64,000 nt of DNA from Tellurirhabdus rosea (GTDB taxonomy: Bacteria; Bacteroidota; Bacteroidia; Cytophagales; Spirosomataceae). The position numbers were made by a program, and so were the translations under genes. The notes under the pieces are model-generated. The model ran no database searches. It was not told the origin of the DNA and saw nothing but the letters and a program-made list of their open reading frames with translations. The stretch lies in the NCBI RefSeq assembly GCF_026278345.1, contig NZ_CP111085.1:1996001-2060000 (forward strand), given 5' to 3'. The stretch's first letter is position 1; the number at the start of each line of letters is the position of its first letter. Below are positions 16,819-24,453 of this stretch, in pieces.

Positions 16819-17565
16819 ATGTACAAGAAGTACTTTGTTCCTGTCCTTTTTCTCCTGATTTCCTTCCCGGTTTTTGCGCAGAATGTAGTGAAGGAAATCA
16901 CTCCTCAGCGGCAGTTGTGGCTGGCGTTTTTCAACCAGACGCGTCTCAGCGATCGCTGGGGTCTGTGGCTCGACCTGCACGCCCGGACCATCGGCGACGA
17001 CTTTGCCAACCGCTGGAATACGCAGATTTTTCGCCCCGGCGTAACCTATTTTTTAAGCGATCAGGTCCGGCTGACGGCCGGTTATGCCTACGTCCGGCAC
17101 TACCCGGCCACCTCGGATGGCGACGTTCGCCCCGAACACCGACCCTGGCAGCAACTGGCGTGGAGCGGTCGGCTGGGTCGTTTTTATCTGAATCAGTGGA
17201 TTCGGGCCGAGCAGCGTTACAACCGCAGAACCAGCAACGGCCAGTTGCAGGACGGGTACACGTTCAATCACCGCTTTCGGTACATGTTTTTTCTGCAAAT
17301 CCCGCTGACAAAGCCCCAGATGCAGCCGGGCGTCCCGAATTTTGTCTTTCAGAATGAATTACACCTCAACGCCGGGAAACAGATTACCTACAATTACTTT
17401 GACCAGAACCGCTTTTTTGTGGGCTTCTCGTATCCTTTTTCCAAAAGTCTGACCCTGCAGGCGGGCTACATGAACCTGTTCCAGCAGCTTCCGGCGGGTA
17501 ACCGGTTTGCCAATAATCACGTGGCCCGTTTGTTTCTTTTTCAGACGCTTGACTTTCGGCAATAA
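16819..17565 (+). CDS. DUF2490 outer-membrane-type protein, copy 1
   Basis: 248 aa. Signal peptide 'YFVPVLFLLISFPVFAQ' followed by a beta-barrel-like protein of the DUF2490 family: 'QRQLWLAFFNQTRLSDRWGLWLDLH', 'IFRPGVTYFLSDQVRLTAGYAY' and a last strand ending 'LFLFQTLDFRQ'. Conserved family elements 'RPEHRPWQQL' and 'NHRFRY' are present. The next gene is a clear paralogue in the same direction 48 bases later. The function of the family is unknown. Confidence 0.85.
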   Translation: MYKKYFVPVLFLLISFPVFAQNVVKEITPQRQLWLAFFNQTRLSDRWGLWLDLHARTIGDDFANRWNTQIFRPGVTYFLSDQVRLTAGYAYVRHYPATSDGDVRPEHRPWQQLAWSGRLGRFYLNQWIRAEQRYNRRTSNGQLQDGYTFNHRFRYMFFLQIPLTKPQMQPGVPNFVFQNELHLNAGKQITYNYFDQNRFFVGFSYPFSKSLTLQAGYMNLFQQLPAGNRFANNHVARLFLFQTLDFRQ

Positions 17566-17613
17566 AAGCATTTTACAAAACTTTGTGCAACTTTGTGCCT
17601 TTATTGGCCATAC

Positions 17614-18408
17614 ATGCGTAACGCCTTTCTACTTTTTACCATCGGTTTAAGCTCTTTGACTTTGCGGGCCCAGACCGCTCCCAAGACCCTTCGCTACCAG
17701 CAGCAGACGTGGCTGATGTACCAGCTTCAGCTTCGCTTTTCACCCCATTGGGGCGGAATTCTGGAGTCGCATCTGCGGCGCAGCGGACATTTCGTGGATT
17801 TTGCCGGGACGCAGATCAACCGGGTTGGCCTTAGTTACTTTCCCAACGCTGCCGCCCGCCTATCGGCCAACTACGCCTATGTAGTCAACCGGAATGCCTT
17901 CAACGTGGGGCCCGCGCGGCCCGAACACCGGACCTGGGCAGAAATCGGCTTTAGTCAGCCTTTTCCTAGGCTGGTCCTCAACCAGCGTTTCCGGGCCGAA
18001 CAGCGCTTTGTCCACCGCAGTGACGGTAACAAATTAACGGAGGGTTACCGCTTCAATCACCGGCTTCGATACCAGCTGGGCATTCAGTGGCCGATGCGCC
18101 AGCCCGCACCCGGTCGCCTGACGCCGAATCTGGTGGTGCAGAACGAAATTCTGGTCAATGCCGGGAAGGAGATTGTCTACAATTATTTCGACCAGAATCA
18201 GTTTTTCATCGGCATTTCCTGTCCGGTTGGGCGCGGCTTCACGCTCCAAACCGGCTACCTGAACTTGTTTCAGCAGCAAAGTGCGGGAAATGCGTTCGTA
18301 GACTTTCACATTCTGCGTTTCACGGTCTTTCAGACTCTTGACCTGCAACGGCGGCTCCCAAAAACAAATAAGGTCGCCATGGCGACCTTATCCGACCTTA
18401 CTGAATAA
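17614..18408 (+). CDS. DUF2490 outer-membrane-type protein, copy 2
   Basis: 264 aa from ATG 17614 (a TTG seven codons upstream is less likely), signal peptide 'FLLFTIGLSSLTLRAQ'. It aligns along its length with copy 1: 'GLSYFPNAAARLSANYAYV' versus 'GVTYFLSDQVRLTAGYAYV', 'RPEHRTWAEI', 'NHRLRYQLGIQWP', 'AGKEIVYNYFDQNQFFIGIS' and 'LQTGYLNLFQQQSAGNAF'. Compared with copy 1 it has about 17 extra residues after the final strand. The DNA encoding that tail holds a perfect 24-bp palindrome, so the tail may reflect a terminator captured in the reading frame. It arose by tandem duplication. Confidence 0.85.
   Translation: MRNAFLLFTIGLSSLTLRAQTAPKTLRYQQQTWLMYQLQLRFSPHWGGILESHLRRSGHFVDFAGTQINRVGLSYFPNAAARLSANYAYVVNRNAFNVGPARPEHRTWAEIGFSQPFPRLVLNQRFRAEQRFVHRSDGNKLTEGYRFNHRLRYQLGIQWPMRQPAPGRLTPNLVVQNEILVNAGKEIVYNYFDQNQFFIGISCPVGRGFTLQTGYLNLFQQQSAGNAFVDFHILRFTVFQTLDLQRRLPKTNKVAMATLSDLTE
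18368..18391. terminator. 24-bp perfect palindrome in the 3' end of DUF2490 copy 2
   Basis: ATAAGGTCGCCA / TGGCGACCTTAT, with no loop bases, centred on CCATGG. It lies 15 bases before the stop codon and would form a hairpin in the last codons. Its role as a terminator is inferred from position; no T-run follows. Confidence 0.5.
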
Positions 18409-18463
18409 ATTATTACTCGGCCTGAGTAGCACGATCTGCGCGACCCAGCCTACGCGGCCCGAC

Positions 18464-19138
18464 CTACGCCGCGCGACTCGATTGCGGGCGGCGGGTTGAG
18501 CGCACGGGATTGCCTTTGGCACTTTCCAGCACCTCATCCGTAATCACGCCGAGCTGGTGCGCCCGCTTGAGCACAAACTCAAACGGCAGATTGAAATAGT
18601 TGGACACGTCCAAGCGGAAGCTATCCGGGAAACGCGACAGCCGGACCCCAAAGAAGCTGTTGATTTCGGCTTCGGGCATCAGCGTCGCCAAGGCTACCCG
18701 TTCGGCTTCGTCCAGCAGTTCGGCCTTATCGGCGTACAAATGCTCCAGACCGATGGCCGCCACCAGAATGTGCAGAAAAACCTGTTTGTAGGCTCCCGCC
18801 AGTTCGAAGGGCAGAATCACCCACCCCTGTTCGCGGAAACGGGCGGCGAAGCCCGTCAGCCCCGGTACGCCCCGCAGGTCGCCGGCAATCATTTCGGCCG
18901 GGAACGCCAGCCGGGCATCCTGCTTCGACAGCCGGTAGATCACCGCCTCGACCGGGCTTTTCTGAAACAAGAGGTCGGTCGGCATCTGCCGGGTGCTTTC
19001 CCAGTGGTCCGTCAGCTTGACAAACACCGCTTCGTTGACCGGCAGATTCTGGGCCGTTCCCAGACTTACCAGCAGTTGCCGGTATGCCGAAAGGAAGTCT
19101 ATCTGTAACTGATTAGCGTTAAATTTTCCTCGTCTCAT
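18464..19138 (-). CDS. Conserved hypothetical protein, weakly like ImmA/IrrE C-terminal region
   Basis: 224 aa, no signal peptide or membrane segment, so cytoplasmic. The second half has a pattern reminiscent of ImmA/IrrE-type proteins ('AERVALATLMPEAEINSFFG', then 'YFNLPFEFVLKRAHQLGVI', like the 'FAAELLMP' and 'FGVS...YRLKELG' segments). The zinc-peptidase HExxH motif is absent where it would be expected ('LHILVAAIGLEHLYA'). It could be a non-catalytic relative or an unrelated protein; I give no function. It is a single gene, next to gldD but separated by a very strong hairpin. Confidence 0.6.
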   Translation of the reverse strand: MRRGKFNANQLQIDFLSAYRQLLVSLGTAQNLPVNEAVFVKLTDHWESTRQMPTDLLFQKSPVEAVIYRLSKQDARLAFPAEMIAGDLRGVPGLTGFAARFREQGWVILPFELAGAYKQVFLHILVAAIGLEHLYADKAELLDEAERVALATLMPEAEINSFFGVRLSRFPDSFRLDVSNYFNLPFEFVLKRAHQLGVITDEVLESAKGNPVRSTRRPQSSRAA

Positions 19139-19245
19139 AGTGCTTGCATACCGCTTTCCGCGAGGGCAGCGGCGTGTTCAGAAAATGCGTTGTAGTATCT
19201 GAAAAACAGCTAATAAAGATACAAAATTCCCGGGACGAAGACAAT

Positions 19246-19326
19246 GCTGGCGCTAAAAAGGAATAAAAAACGAATGCCATTTCAGAATGAAATGGCATTC
19301 GTTTTTTATTCCTTTTTAGCGCCAGC
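19246..19326 (-). terminator. gldD terminator, perfect 38-bp stem
   Basis: Arms 19246-19283 and 19289-19326 are perfect reverse complements (38 of 38) with a 5-base loop AGAAT. It overlaps the last codons and stop of gldD. The core AATGCCATTTC / GAAATGGCATT is shared with the hairpin at 51421-51481. Confidence 0.93.
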
Positions 19327-19906
19327 GGAGGGTGTTGAGCATGTGCATCACATCCTTGCGGACGTACTCAATGACGGGGGCCAGCGAGTCGTTCTGGGTG
19401 GCCGTGTTGAAGTACAGAGCCCCGCGCAGAAAATGCCGGGTCGTGTCGGTGGTGTAGAACTGCAACTGGCTGGGCACCTCGCCCGAAATGGCGATGAGGT
19501 TGGCCCGCAGTCCGTTCGGCATTTCGACCATCTGCTCCTTGAACGCATACGCTTTCTCGTTGTGCTTGGCCGCCAGTTTGTAGGCATCGCCGATCATGCC
19601 TTCCAGCCGTTTGGGGCTGTTCAGCACCGGGTGGTAGGTCAGCTGAACGTTCGCTTTGAACTCCGGATAATAAATGAAAATCCAGTGCGGCTGGGCTCCG
19701 CGGAACGAATCGGGCAGGACGCGGGCGTGCCGGGAGTATTCAAACGTGTACGGATGCGTTTCGGTCAGAGACTGGTAGGTGTGCGCCGGCAGATCAAGGC
19801 GGTTATAGCCTTTGGGTTTCGGCGTATAATTTTCGGTATCGGCCCCCCCGCAGGCAGCCAACGCCACCGCGGCCAGTACGGGTAACAGAAAGCGGAATAA
19901 CTTCAT
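19316..19906 (-). CDS. gldD: Gliding motility lipoprotein GldD
   Basis: 196 aa, matching the family length. Lipobox LAAC with Cys19. Family features: 'YTPKPKGYNRLDLP' directly after the lipobox (K-P-K-G-Y-x-R-x-x-L-P), 'HPYTFEYSRHARV', 'WIFIYYPEFKANVQLTY' and 'GALYFNTATQNDSLAPVIEYV'. GldD is required for gliding in Flavobacterium johnsoniae and is linked with type IX secretion, though its biochemical role is unclear. Here gldD is alone rather than beside other gld genes; gldA lies about 20 kb away and porU2 about 11 kb away. Confidence 0.92.
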   Translation of the reverse strand: MKLFRFLLPVLAAVALAACGGADTENYTPKPKGYNRLDLPAHTYQSLTETHPYTFEYSRHARVLPDSFRGAQPHWIFIYYPEFKANVQLTYHPVLNSPKRLEGMIGDAYKLAAKHNEKAYAFKEQMVEMPNGLRANLIAISGEVPSQLQFYTTDTTRHFLRGALYFNTATQNDSLAPVIEYVRKDVMHMLNTLRWR

Positions 19907-19994
19907 ACTATGTAAAACGGAGGGCAGCGCCGTTTATTTCTATCCATCAGAGCGAAAAAGGCTCCGTCTTTCGGCTCTGGTTACACCAAAAAAT

Positions 19995-20015
19995 AAGCGG
20001 AGCCGGGCTCCGCTT
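19995..20015 (-). terminator. Terminator of the 96-aa hypothetical gene
   Basis: 10-bp arms AAGCGGAGCC / GGCTCCGCTT around one central base. Read on the reverse strand it is followed by ATTTTTTGG, a good T-run. It sits just after the reverse-strand stop at 20020. Confidence 0.7.
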
Positions 20016-20019
20016 TCGG

Positions 20020-20310
20020 TCAGGAATTGACCAGTTCGAGTTCTTCTTCCCGTACCGGCTCGCCGAGCAGCGTCCGGAAGCGGTTGATGTTGAAGGTCGG
20101 CTCGACCCAGACCTCCCCGAGCACCGGGTGTTTCACCGGCACGTCCGGATTCTGGATTTCGCTCAGCAGCAGGCCGGTTTCGCCGGTCGTGTGGCGCTTG
20201 GCCGCCCGGACCGTGTACATCTTGTCTTTCGACGGCGTTTTCACCCCAAACTCCGCATAAAACGCCAGCACCGGGGGCGGGAAAAGGTCGTTGACACAAA
20301 TTACTTCCAT
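20020..20310 (-). CDS. Small hypothetical protein
   Basis: 96 aa from ATG 20310; a longer in-frame start at 20361 would extend into repeat-like sequence and is rejected. No signal peptide or membrane helix. Contains 'KMYTVRAAKRHTTGETGLLL' and 'EVWVEPTFNINRFRTLLGE' and an acidic C-terminus (REEELELVNS). I do not recognise the family. Intact frame, own terminator and codon use like its neighbours support a real gene. Confidence 0.65.
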   Translation of the reverse strand: MEVICVNDLFPPPVLAFYAEFGVKTPSKDKMYTVRAAKRHTTGETGLLLSEIQNPDVPVKHPVLGEVWVEPTFNINRFRTLLGEPVREEELELVNS

Positions 20311-20390
20311 ATTGTCTGAACTCTGATTTACGCTGATTTTACTGATTGCGCTGATTATCAAACAAAGTTCGGAAAAAAATCATTGCTAAT

Positions 20391-20477
20391 AAGTTTATAG
20401 TTTAGGGTTTATAGTTGCTTCTCATCATCAAAGCGAGGCAGAGCAACTCTAAACCATAAACCCTAAACTATAAACTT
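20391..20477 (-). terminator. Inverted repeat downstream of AIM24 gene
   Basis: Perfect 22-bp outer arms (20391-20412 and 20456-20477) built from GTTTATAGTTTAGGG words, with further partial pairing inside (GTTGC / GCAAC). It lies 11 bases after the reverse-strand stop at 20489. Confidence 0.8.
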
Positions 20478-20488
20478 TACCCCCCTTC

Positions 20489-21268
20489 TCAATCCTCAAA
20501 CATACTCCCCAGCCCGCCGAGGATGGAGCCGCCTTCTTTGTTGGCCTGCCCGCCGCCGATGGATAGCCGGTCGACCAGTTTGGAGATCGGCATCGACTGG
20601 ATCCAGACCTTGCCCGTGCCGCGCAGGGTTGCCAAGAACAGGCCTTCGCCGCCAAAGATCATCGATTTCAGCCCGCCGGAGCGCTGGATGTCGAAGCTGA
20701 TGTTGGGTTCAAACCCGACCACGCAGCCCGTATCTACCCGCAGGGTTTCGTTGTTCAGTTGCCGCTCGATGACTACGCCACCGGCATGAATGAACGCCAG
20801 ACCGTCGCCCTGCAGCCGCTGCAGAATGAAGCCCTCTCCGCCGAACAGACCCGCCCCGATCCGTTGGTTGAAGTGAATGTTCATCTGCGTTCCCAGGGCG
20901 GCGCAGAGGAAAGCGTCTTTCTGCACAATGAGCTGATTTCCGTACACCTTGCTCAGGTCGATGGGCATCACCGTTCCGGGGTAGGGAGCCGCAAAGGCCA
21001 CCTTCCGCTTGCCGTAGCCGCGGTTGGTGAAGTGGGTCATGAAGAGCGACTCGCCCGTCAGCAGCCGCGAACCGGCCTGAAAAATCTTCCCCATGAAACC
21101 GCCGCTCGTCGCAGAGCCGTCGCCCATCTTGGTTTCAAACTGGATGCCGTCTTCCATGAACAGCATGGCGCCGGCCTCAGCAATGACGGTTTCGTTCGGG
21201 TCAAGTTCAATCTCGACGACCTGGATGTCTTCGCCGATGATTTTGTAGTCAATTTCGTGGGAACGCAT
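20489..21268 (-). CDS. AIM24/TIGR00266 family protein
   Basis: 259 aa. The family is a beta-sandwich/beta-helix fold of unknown function, related in name to the yeast mitochondrial protein Aim24. Signatures: '[21 protein letters not shown]' at the start, '[15 protein letters not shown]', '[20 protein letters not shown]', '[21 protein letters not shown]' and '[20 protein letters not shown]', with the characteristic gly-rich C-terminus '[20 protein letters not shown]'. Cytoplasmic, no signal peptide. It stands between two inverted repeats and appears monocistronic. Confidence 0.9.
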   Translation of the reverse strand: MRSHEIDYKIIGEDIQVVEIELDPNETVIAEAGAMLFMEDGIQFETKMGDGSATSGGFMGKIFQAGSRLLTGESLFMTHFTNRGYGKRKVAFAAPYPGTVMPIDLSKVYGNQLIVQKDAFLCAALGTQMNIHFNQRIGAGLFGGEGFILQRLQGDGLAFIHAGGVVIERQLNNETLRVDTGCVVGFEPNISFDIQRSGGLKSMIFGGEGLFLATLRGTGKVWIQSMPISKLVDRLSIGGGQANKEGGSILGGLGSMFED

Positions 21269-21280
21269 AAAACAATGAAC

Positions 21281-21389
21281 AATTAATAATGAAGGATAAG
21301 AATATCTGGCTACGAATTACAAGTTTTGCACGGATTTGCAAAACGTCCGCATCTCCTTCATTCTTAATTATTCATTCTTCATTTCAATT
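21281..21389. repeat. Imperfect AT-rich inverted repeat between AIM24 gene and 79-aa ORF
   Basis: Outer words AATAATGAAGGA and TCCTTCATTCTTAATTATT pair imperfectly. An inner hairpin GTTTTGCA / TGCAAAAC lies at about 21323-21344. It fills the gap after the 79-aa gene on the reverse strand. Confidence 0.5.
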
Positions 21390-21397
21390 TTCCCGGA

Positions 21398-21637
21398 TTA
21401 CTCCTCTTCGTCGGTTCCTTCCTCGTCCTTCCGGCCTTTGGGGTCCTTCAGGTCTTTGCGGTGGCGGAGCTTCTTGTCGTCGACGGTTTTGTTGAGAAAC
21501 TCGTTGATCCGGTCGATGTCGAAACTCGTCGTGATTTCGCCGAACGTATTGATTTTAATGTCGAACCCTTCCAGTTCTTTATGCACCCGGGGCTTGTCCT
21601 CCTGCGGGTCTTCCGGTTTTATCGGTTTCTTGGCCAT
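21398..21637 (-). CDS. Small highly charged hypothetical protein
   Basis: 79 aa, strongly hydrophilic with lysine/glutamate ends: starts 'MAKKPIKPEDPQEDK' and ends 'DEEGTDEEE'. The centre 'FDIKINTFGEITTSFDIDRI' and 'NEFLNKTVDDKKL' looks like a short structured region. Similar small proteins seem common in Cytophagales, but I know no function. It lies downstream of gltX on the same strand, separated by a perfect 33-bp hairpin. Confidence 0.65.
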   Translation of the reverse strand: MAKKPIKPEDPQEDKPRVHKELEGFDIKINTFGEITTSFDIDRINEFLNKTVDDKKLRHRKDLKDPKGRKDEEGTDEEE

Positions 21638-21649
21638 ACCTTCAAAAAG

Positions 21650-21730
21650 AGTTATGAATTATGAGTTAAGAGTTATGAGTTAAGGCAGGTTATGAACTAA
21701 CTCATAACTCTTAACTCATAATTCATAACT
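21650..21730 (-). terminator. gltX terminator, perfect 33-bp stem
   Basis: Arms 21650-21682 and 21698-21730 are perfect reverse complements (33 of 33) with a 15-base loop. The words are GAGTTATGA and GAGTTAAG. It begins 3 bases beyond the gltX stop codon on the reverse strand. Confidence 0.9.
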
Positions 21731-21733
21731 AAG

Positions 21734-23257
21734 TTAAAGTTGTGTCAGCGCTTTGTCGAGGCGGGCTACGGCTTCGTCCCGGCCGATGATCTCCAGCGTA
21801 ATCATCAGATCCGGACCGGCTCCCACGCCCGACAGGGCCAGGCGCAGGGCCTGCATCACCTTGCCCTGCTTGATGCCCGCGGCGGCCAGCGACTCCGCAA
21901 TGGCCGTTTTTGCGGTTTCGGCCGTAAACGTATCCAGTCCGGCAAACGCGTCCCGCACCACCTGCGCGGCTTTTCGGGCATCGTCGTTCCACTTCGCCGC
22001 CCGCACCGTTTCGTCGTAGCTCTCGGGCGTCCGGAAGAACATCGCCGACTGCGGGTAAATTTCGTGCGCGAACGAAACCCGCTCCTTCATCAGCCCGGCG
22101 ATTTTTTCGGCTTTTTCCAGGGAACACTCCAGTCCGTCGGCTTCGGCCTGCTGCTGGATCGTAGCGGCCAGTTCCGCTTCCGGAAGTCGGCGCAGGTATT
22201 CGTGGTTGAACCATTTCGCTTTCTGAATATCGAACCGCGCCCCGGCTTTGTGGATGTGCTCCAGACTGAAAGCCTGAATCAGTTCGTCCATCGAAAACAG
22301 TTCCTGCTCCGTGCCCGGATTCCAGCCCAGAAACGCCAGGAAGTTGACCAGCGCCTCTTTCAGGTAGCCGTCTTCGCGGAAACCGCGCGCCACCTGCCCG
22401 TTGAACGGGTCGGTCCACTGCAGCGGGAATACCGGGAAACCGCCCAGGTCGGCATCGCGCTTGCTGAGCTTGCCGTTGCCGTCGGGTTTGAGCAGCAGCG
22501 GCAGGTGCGCAAACTGCGGCATGGTGCTTTCCCAGCCGAGGTAGCGGTACAGCAGCACGTGCAGCGGCGCCGACGGAAGCCACTCTTCCCCCCGGATGAC
22601 GTGCGTGATGCCCATCAGATGGTCGTCCACGATGTTGGCCAGGTGGTAGGTCGGCATGCCGTCCGACTTCAGCAGCACCTTATCGTCGATCTGGGAAGAA
22701 TGCACCACGACCCAGCCGCGGATGAGGTCGTTCAGGCGAATGTCCTCCTTACGGGGCACTTTCAGGCGGATGACGTACGGGTCGCCGGCTTCGATGCGCC
22801 GCGCCACTTCCTCGGCCGACAGCGTGAGCGAGTTGGTCATCTGCAGACGCGTGATGGAGTTGTACTGGGCCGCCGGGGCGTTGGCCGCTTCCATCCGTTT
22901 GCGCATGGCCTCCAGTTCTTCGGCCGTGTCGAAGGCGTAATACGCCTTGTCTTCGGCGACCAGACGCTCGGCTTCTTTGCGGTAAATGTCCTTCCGTTCG
23001 GACTGGCGGTAAGGCGCGTGCGGGCCTCCGACGCCGACGCCTTCGTCGATTTCGATCCCTACCCAGCGCAGAGCTTCGAGGATGTACTCTTCCGCTCCCG
23101 GCACAAACCGGTTCTGGTCGGTATCTTCAATCCGCAGCAGCATTTTGCCGCCATGTTTGCGGGCGAAAAGATAATTATAAAGGGCTGTCCGAACGCCGCC
23201 AATATGCAGCGGACCCGTCGGGCTGGGCGCAAAACGGACACGAATTTCCTGAGACAT
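21734..23257 (-). CDS. gltX: Glutamate-tRNA ligase
   Basis: 507 aa from ATG 23257; an in-frame start 21 codons upstream would include repeat sequence and is rejected. Charges tRNA-Glu with glutamate. Class I signatures: 'RFAPSPTGPLHIGGVRTALY' (HIGH-type motif PLHIGG) at residues 6-25 and 'GNGKLSKRDADLGG' (KMSKS-type KLSKR) in the middle. Also present are 'RIEDTDQNR', 'DGMPTYHLANIVDDHLMGI' and 'HVIRGEEWLPSAPLH'. The C-terminal anticodon-binding helical part is complete. It follows ridA on the same strand with a word-repeat hairpin between them. Confidence 0.97.
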   Translation of the reverse strand: MSQEIRVRFAPSPTGPLHIGGVRTALYNYLFARKHGGKMLLRIEDTDQNRFVPGAEEYILEALRWVGIEIDEGVGVGGPHAPYRQSERKDIYRKEAERLVAEDKAYYAFDTAEELEAMRKRMEAANAPAAQYNSITRLQMTNSLTLSAEEVARRIEAGDPYVIRLKVPRKEDIRLNDLIRGWVVVHSSQIDDKVLLKSDGMPTYHLANIVDDHLMGITHVIRGEEWLPSAPLHVLLYRYLGWESTMPQFAHLPLLLKPDGNGKLSKRDADLGGFPVFPLQWTDPFNGQVARGFREDGYLKEALVNFLAFLGWNPGTEQELFSMDELIQAFSLEHIHKAGARFDIQKAKWFNHEYLRRLPEAELAATIQQQAEADGLECSLEKAEKIAGLMKERVSFAHEIYPQSAMFFRTPESYDETVRAAKWNDDARKAAQVVRDAFAGLDTFTAETAKTAIAESLAAAGIKQGKVMQALRLALSGVGAGPDLMITLEIIGRDEAVARLDKALTQL

Positions 23258-23264
23258 AGATTTT

Positions 23265-23349
23265 ATTGAGTGATTGAGCGAATGAGTGATTGAGCAATTA
23301 AGGGGATCAGCATTACCCACTCAATCGCTCAATCACTCAATCACTCATT
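23265..23349. repeat. ATTGA-word inverted repeat between ridA and gltX
   Basis: Arms of about 29 bases (about 23266-23294 and 23320-23348) match at 25 of 29 positions and are made of repeated GAGTGATTGAG words. The right arm overlaps the ridA stop codon. It belongs by wording to the family at 13787 and 31378. Confidence 0.7.
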
Positions 23350-23713
23350 GAACTGCGATGACCGAGATTTCCACGTTGACGTCTTTCGGCAGGCGGGCTA
23401 CCTGGACGGTTTCGCGGGCGGGAGGCTCGGTCGAGAAAAAGCCGCCGTACACCTCGTTGATGGCGGCGAAATGGTTGAGGTCTTTGACGAAGATGCTGGC
23501 TTTGACAATATTTTCGTAGGAAATACCGGCGGCGTTCAGAATGGCACCGATGTTTTCCATCACTTTCCGCGTCTCGGCTTTGATATCCCCTTTCTGGGAT
23601 TCCTCGAAGGCGATTTGCCCCGAAACGTACAGCGTGTCGTTGGCAAGAATCGCCTGACTATAGGGACCAATGGGTGCGGGGGCACTGGCGGCGTAAATAA
23701 CTTTTTTATTCAT
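23345..23713 (-). CDS. ridA: Rid family enamine/imine deaminase
   Basis: 122 aa from ATG 23713 (a GTG two codons upstream is possible). Hydrolyses reactive 2-aminoacrylate and related imines released by PLP enzymes. Typical features: 'ASAPAPIGPYSQAILANDTLYVSGQI' region near the N-terminus, 'ENIVKASIFVKDLNHFAAINEVYG' and the C-terminal 'RETVQVARLPKDVNVEIS', which contains the conserved active-site Arg and the Glu of the VEI motif. Trimeric cytoplasmic protein by family knowledge. Confidence 0.93.
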   Translation of the reverse strand: MNKKVIYAASAPAPIGPYSQAILANDTLYVSGQIAFEESQKGDIKAETRKVMENIGAILNAAGISYENIVKASIFVKDLNHFAAINEVYGGFFSTEPPARETVQVARLPKDVNVEISVIAVQ

Positions 23714-23811
23714 TTTCACCGGGGTAGAGTAACTTTCAGATGCGTTTTGGGTGCAAAAGTCGCCGATTTTCCGGCCCGTACCAAACGCGTCGCTCCTTTT
23801 CTGTCCCGTTC

Positions 23812-24414
23812 ATGCGTTATTCACTGCTTATTTTTGTACGTAACCCCATTGAAGGTCAGGTCAAAACCCGCCTTGCCCGCCGGATCGGTCCGGAGAAGGC
23901 GACGGACATCTACCGGCATCTGCTCACCCACACCCAGCAGGTGGTCGCCGCCCTGACCCTTCCGCTGCCGACGGAGTTACGCCGTACGGTCTGTTATGCG
24001 GATTTTGTTAATGAAAATGACCTTTGGAACGGCTTTGACAAAAAACTCCAGGCCGATGGCGACCTCGGCACCCGCATGCAGCAGGCGTTTCGGGAGGAGT
24101 TTGAGGCCGGGGCCGAGCGCGTCCTCATCATCGGCAGCGATTGCCTGGACCTGAAGGTCCGCCACGTGCAGGAAGCGTTTATGGAACTGGCCGACAACGA
24201 AGTGGTCTTCGGCCCCGCCACCGACGGCGGTTATTATCTGATGGGAATGAGCCGTTTCATTCCCGGCATTTTTGAAAACAAACCCTGGAGCCAGCCCACC
24301 CTCCTGCGCCAGACGCTGGCCGAGCTGGACACCCAGAAAGTCCAGTACGGACTGCTGGAAACGCTGTCGGACGTGGACGAATGGGCCGATGCGAAGCGGT
24401 ATCGCCTACTGTAA
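23812..24414 (+). CDS. DUF2064/TIGR04282-type glycosyltransferase-like protein
   Basis: 200 aa from ATG 23812; the reading frame continues 24 codons upstream, but that part is antisense to the ridA promoter region. Nucleotidyl/glycosyl-transferase A fold: 'LLIFVRNPIEGQVKTRLARR' (K-P-x-x-G-x-V-K-T-R-L motif), 'RVLIIGSDCLDL' (D-x-D-like metal region), 'EVVFGPATDGGYYLMGMSR' and 'KPWSQPTLLRQTL'. The family was named for arsenosugar biosynthesis in cyanobacteria, but most members are uncharacterised, and no arsenic genes are nearby. Confidence 0.85.
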   Translation: MRYSLLIFVRNPIEGQVKTRLARRIGPEKATDIYRHLLTHTQQVVAALTLPLPTELRRTVCYADFVNENDLWNGFDKKLQADGDLGTRMQQAFREEFEAGAERVLIIGSDCLDLKVRHVQEAFMELADNEVVFGPATDGGYYLMGMSRFIPGIFENKPWSQPTLLRQTLAELDTQKVQYGLLETLSDVDEWADAKRYRLL

Positions 24415-24421
24415 AGAAACG

Positions 24422-24445
24422 AGAGACGCCTAATCCGGCGTCTCT
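24422..24445. terminator. Bidirectional terminator between convergent genes
   Basis: Perfect 9-bp stem AGAGACGCC / GGCGTCTCT (24422-24430 and 24437-24445), loop of 6 bases, between two converging stop codons. No T-run on either side. Confidence 0.6.
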
Positions 24446-24453
24446 ACAGAAGT

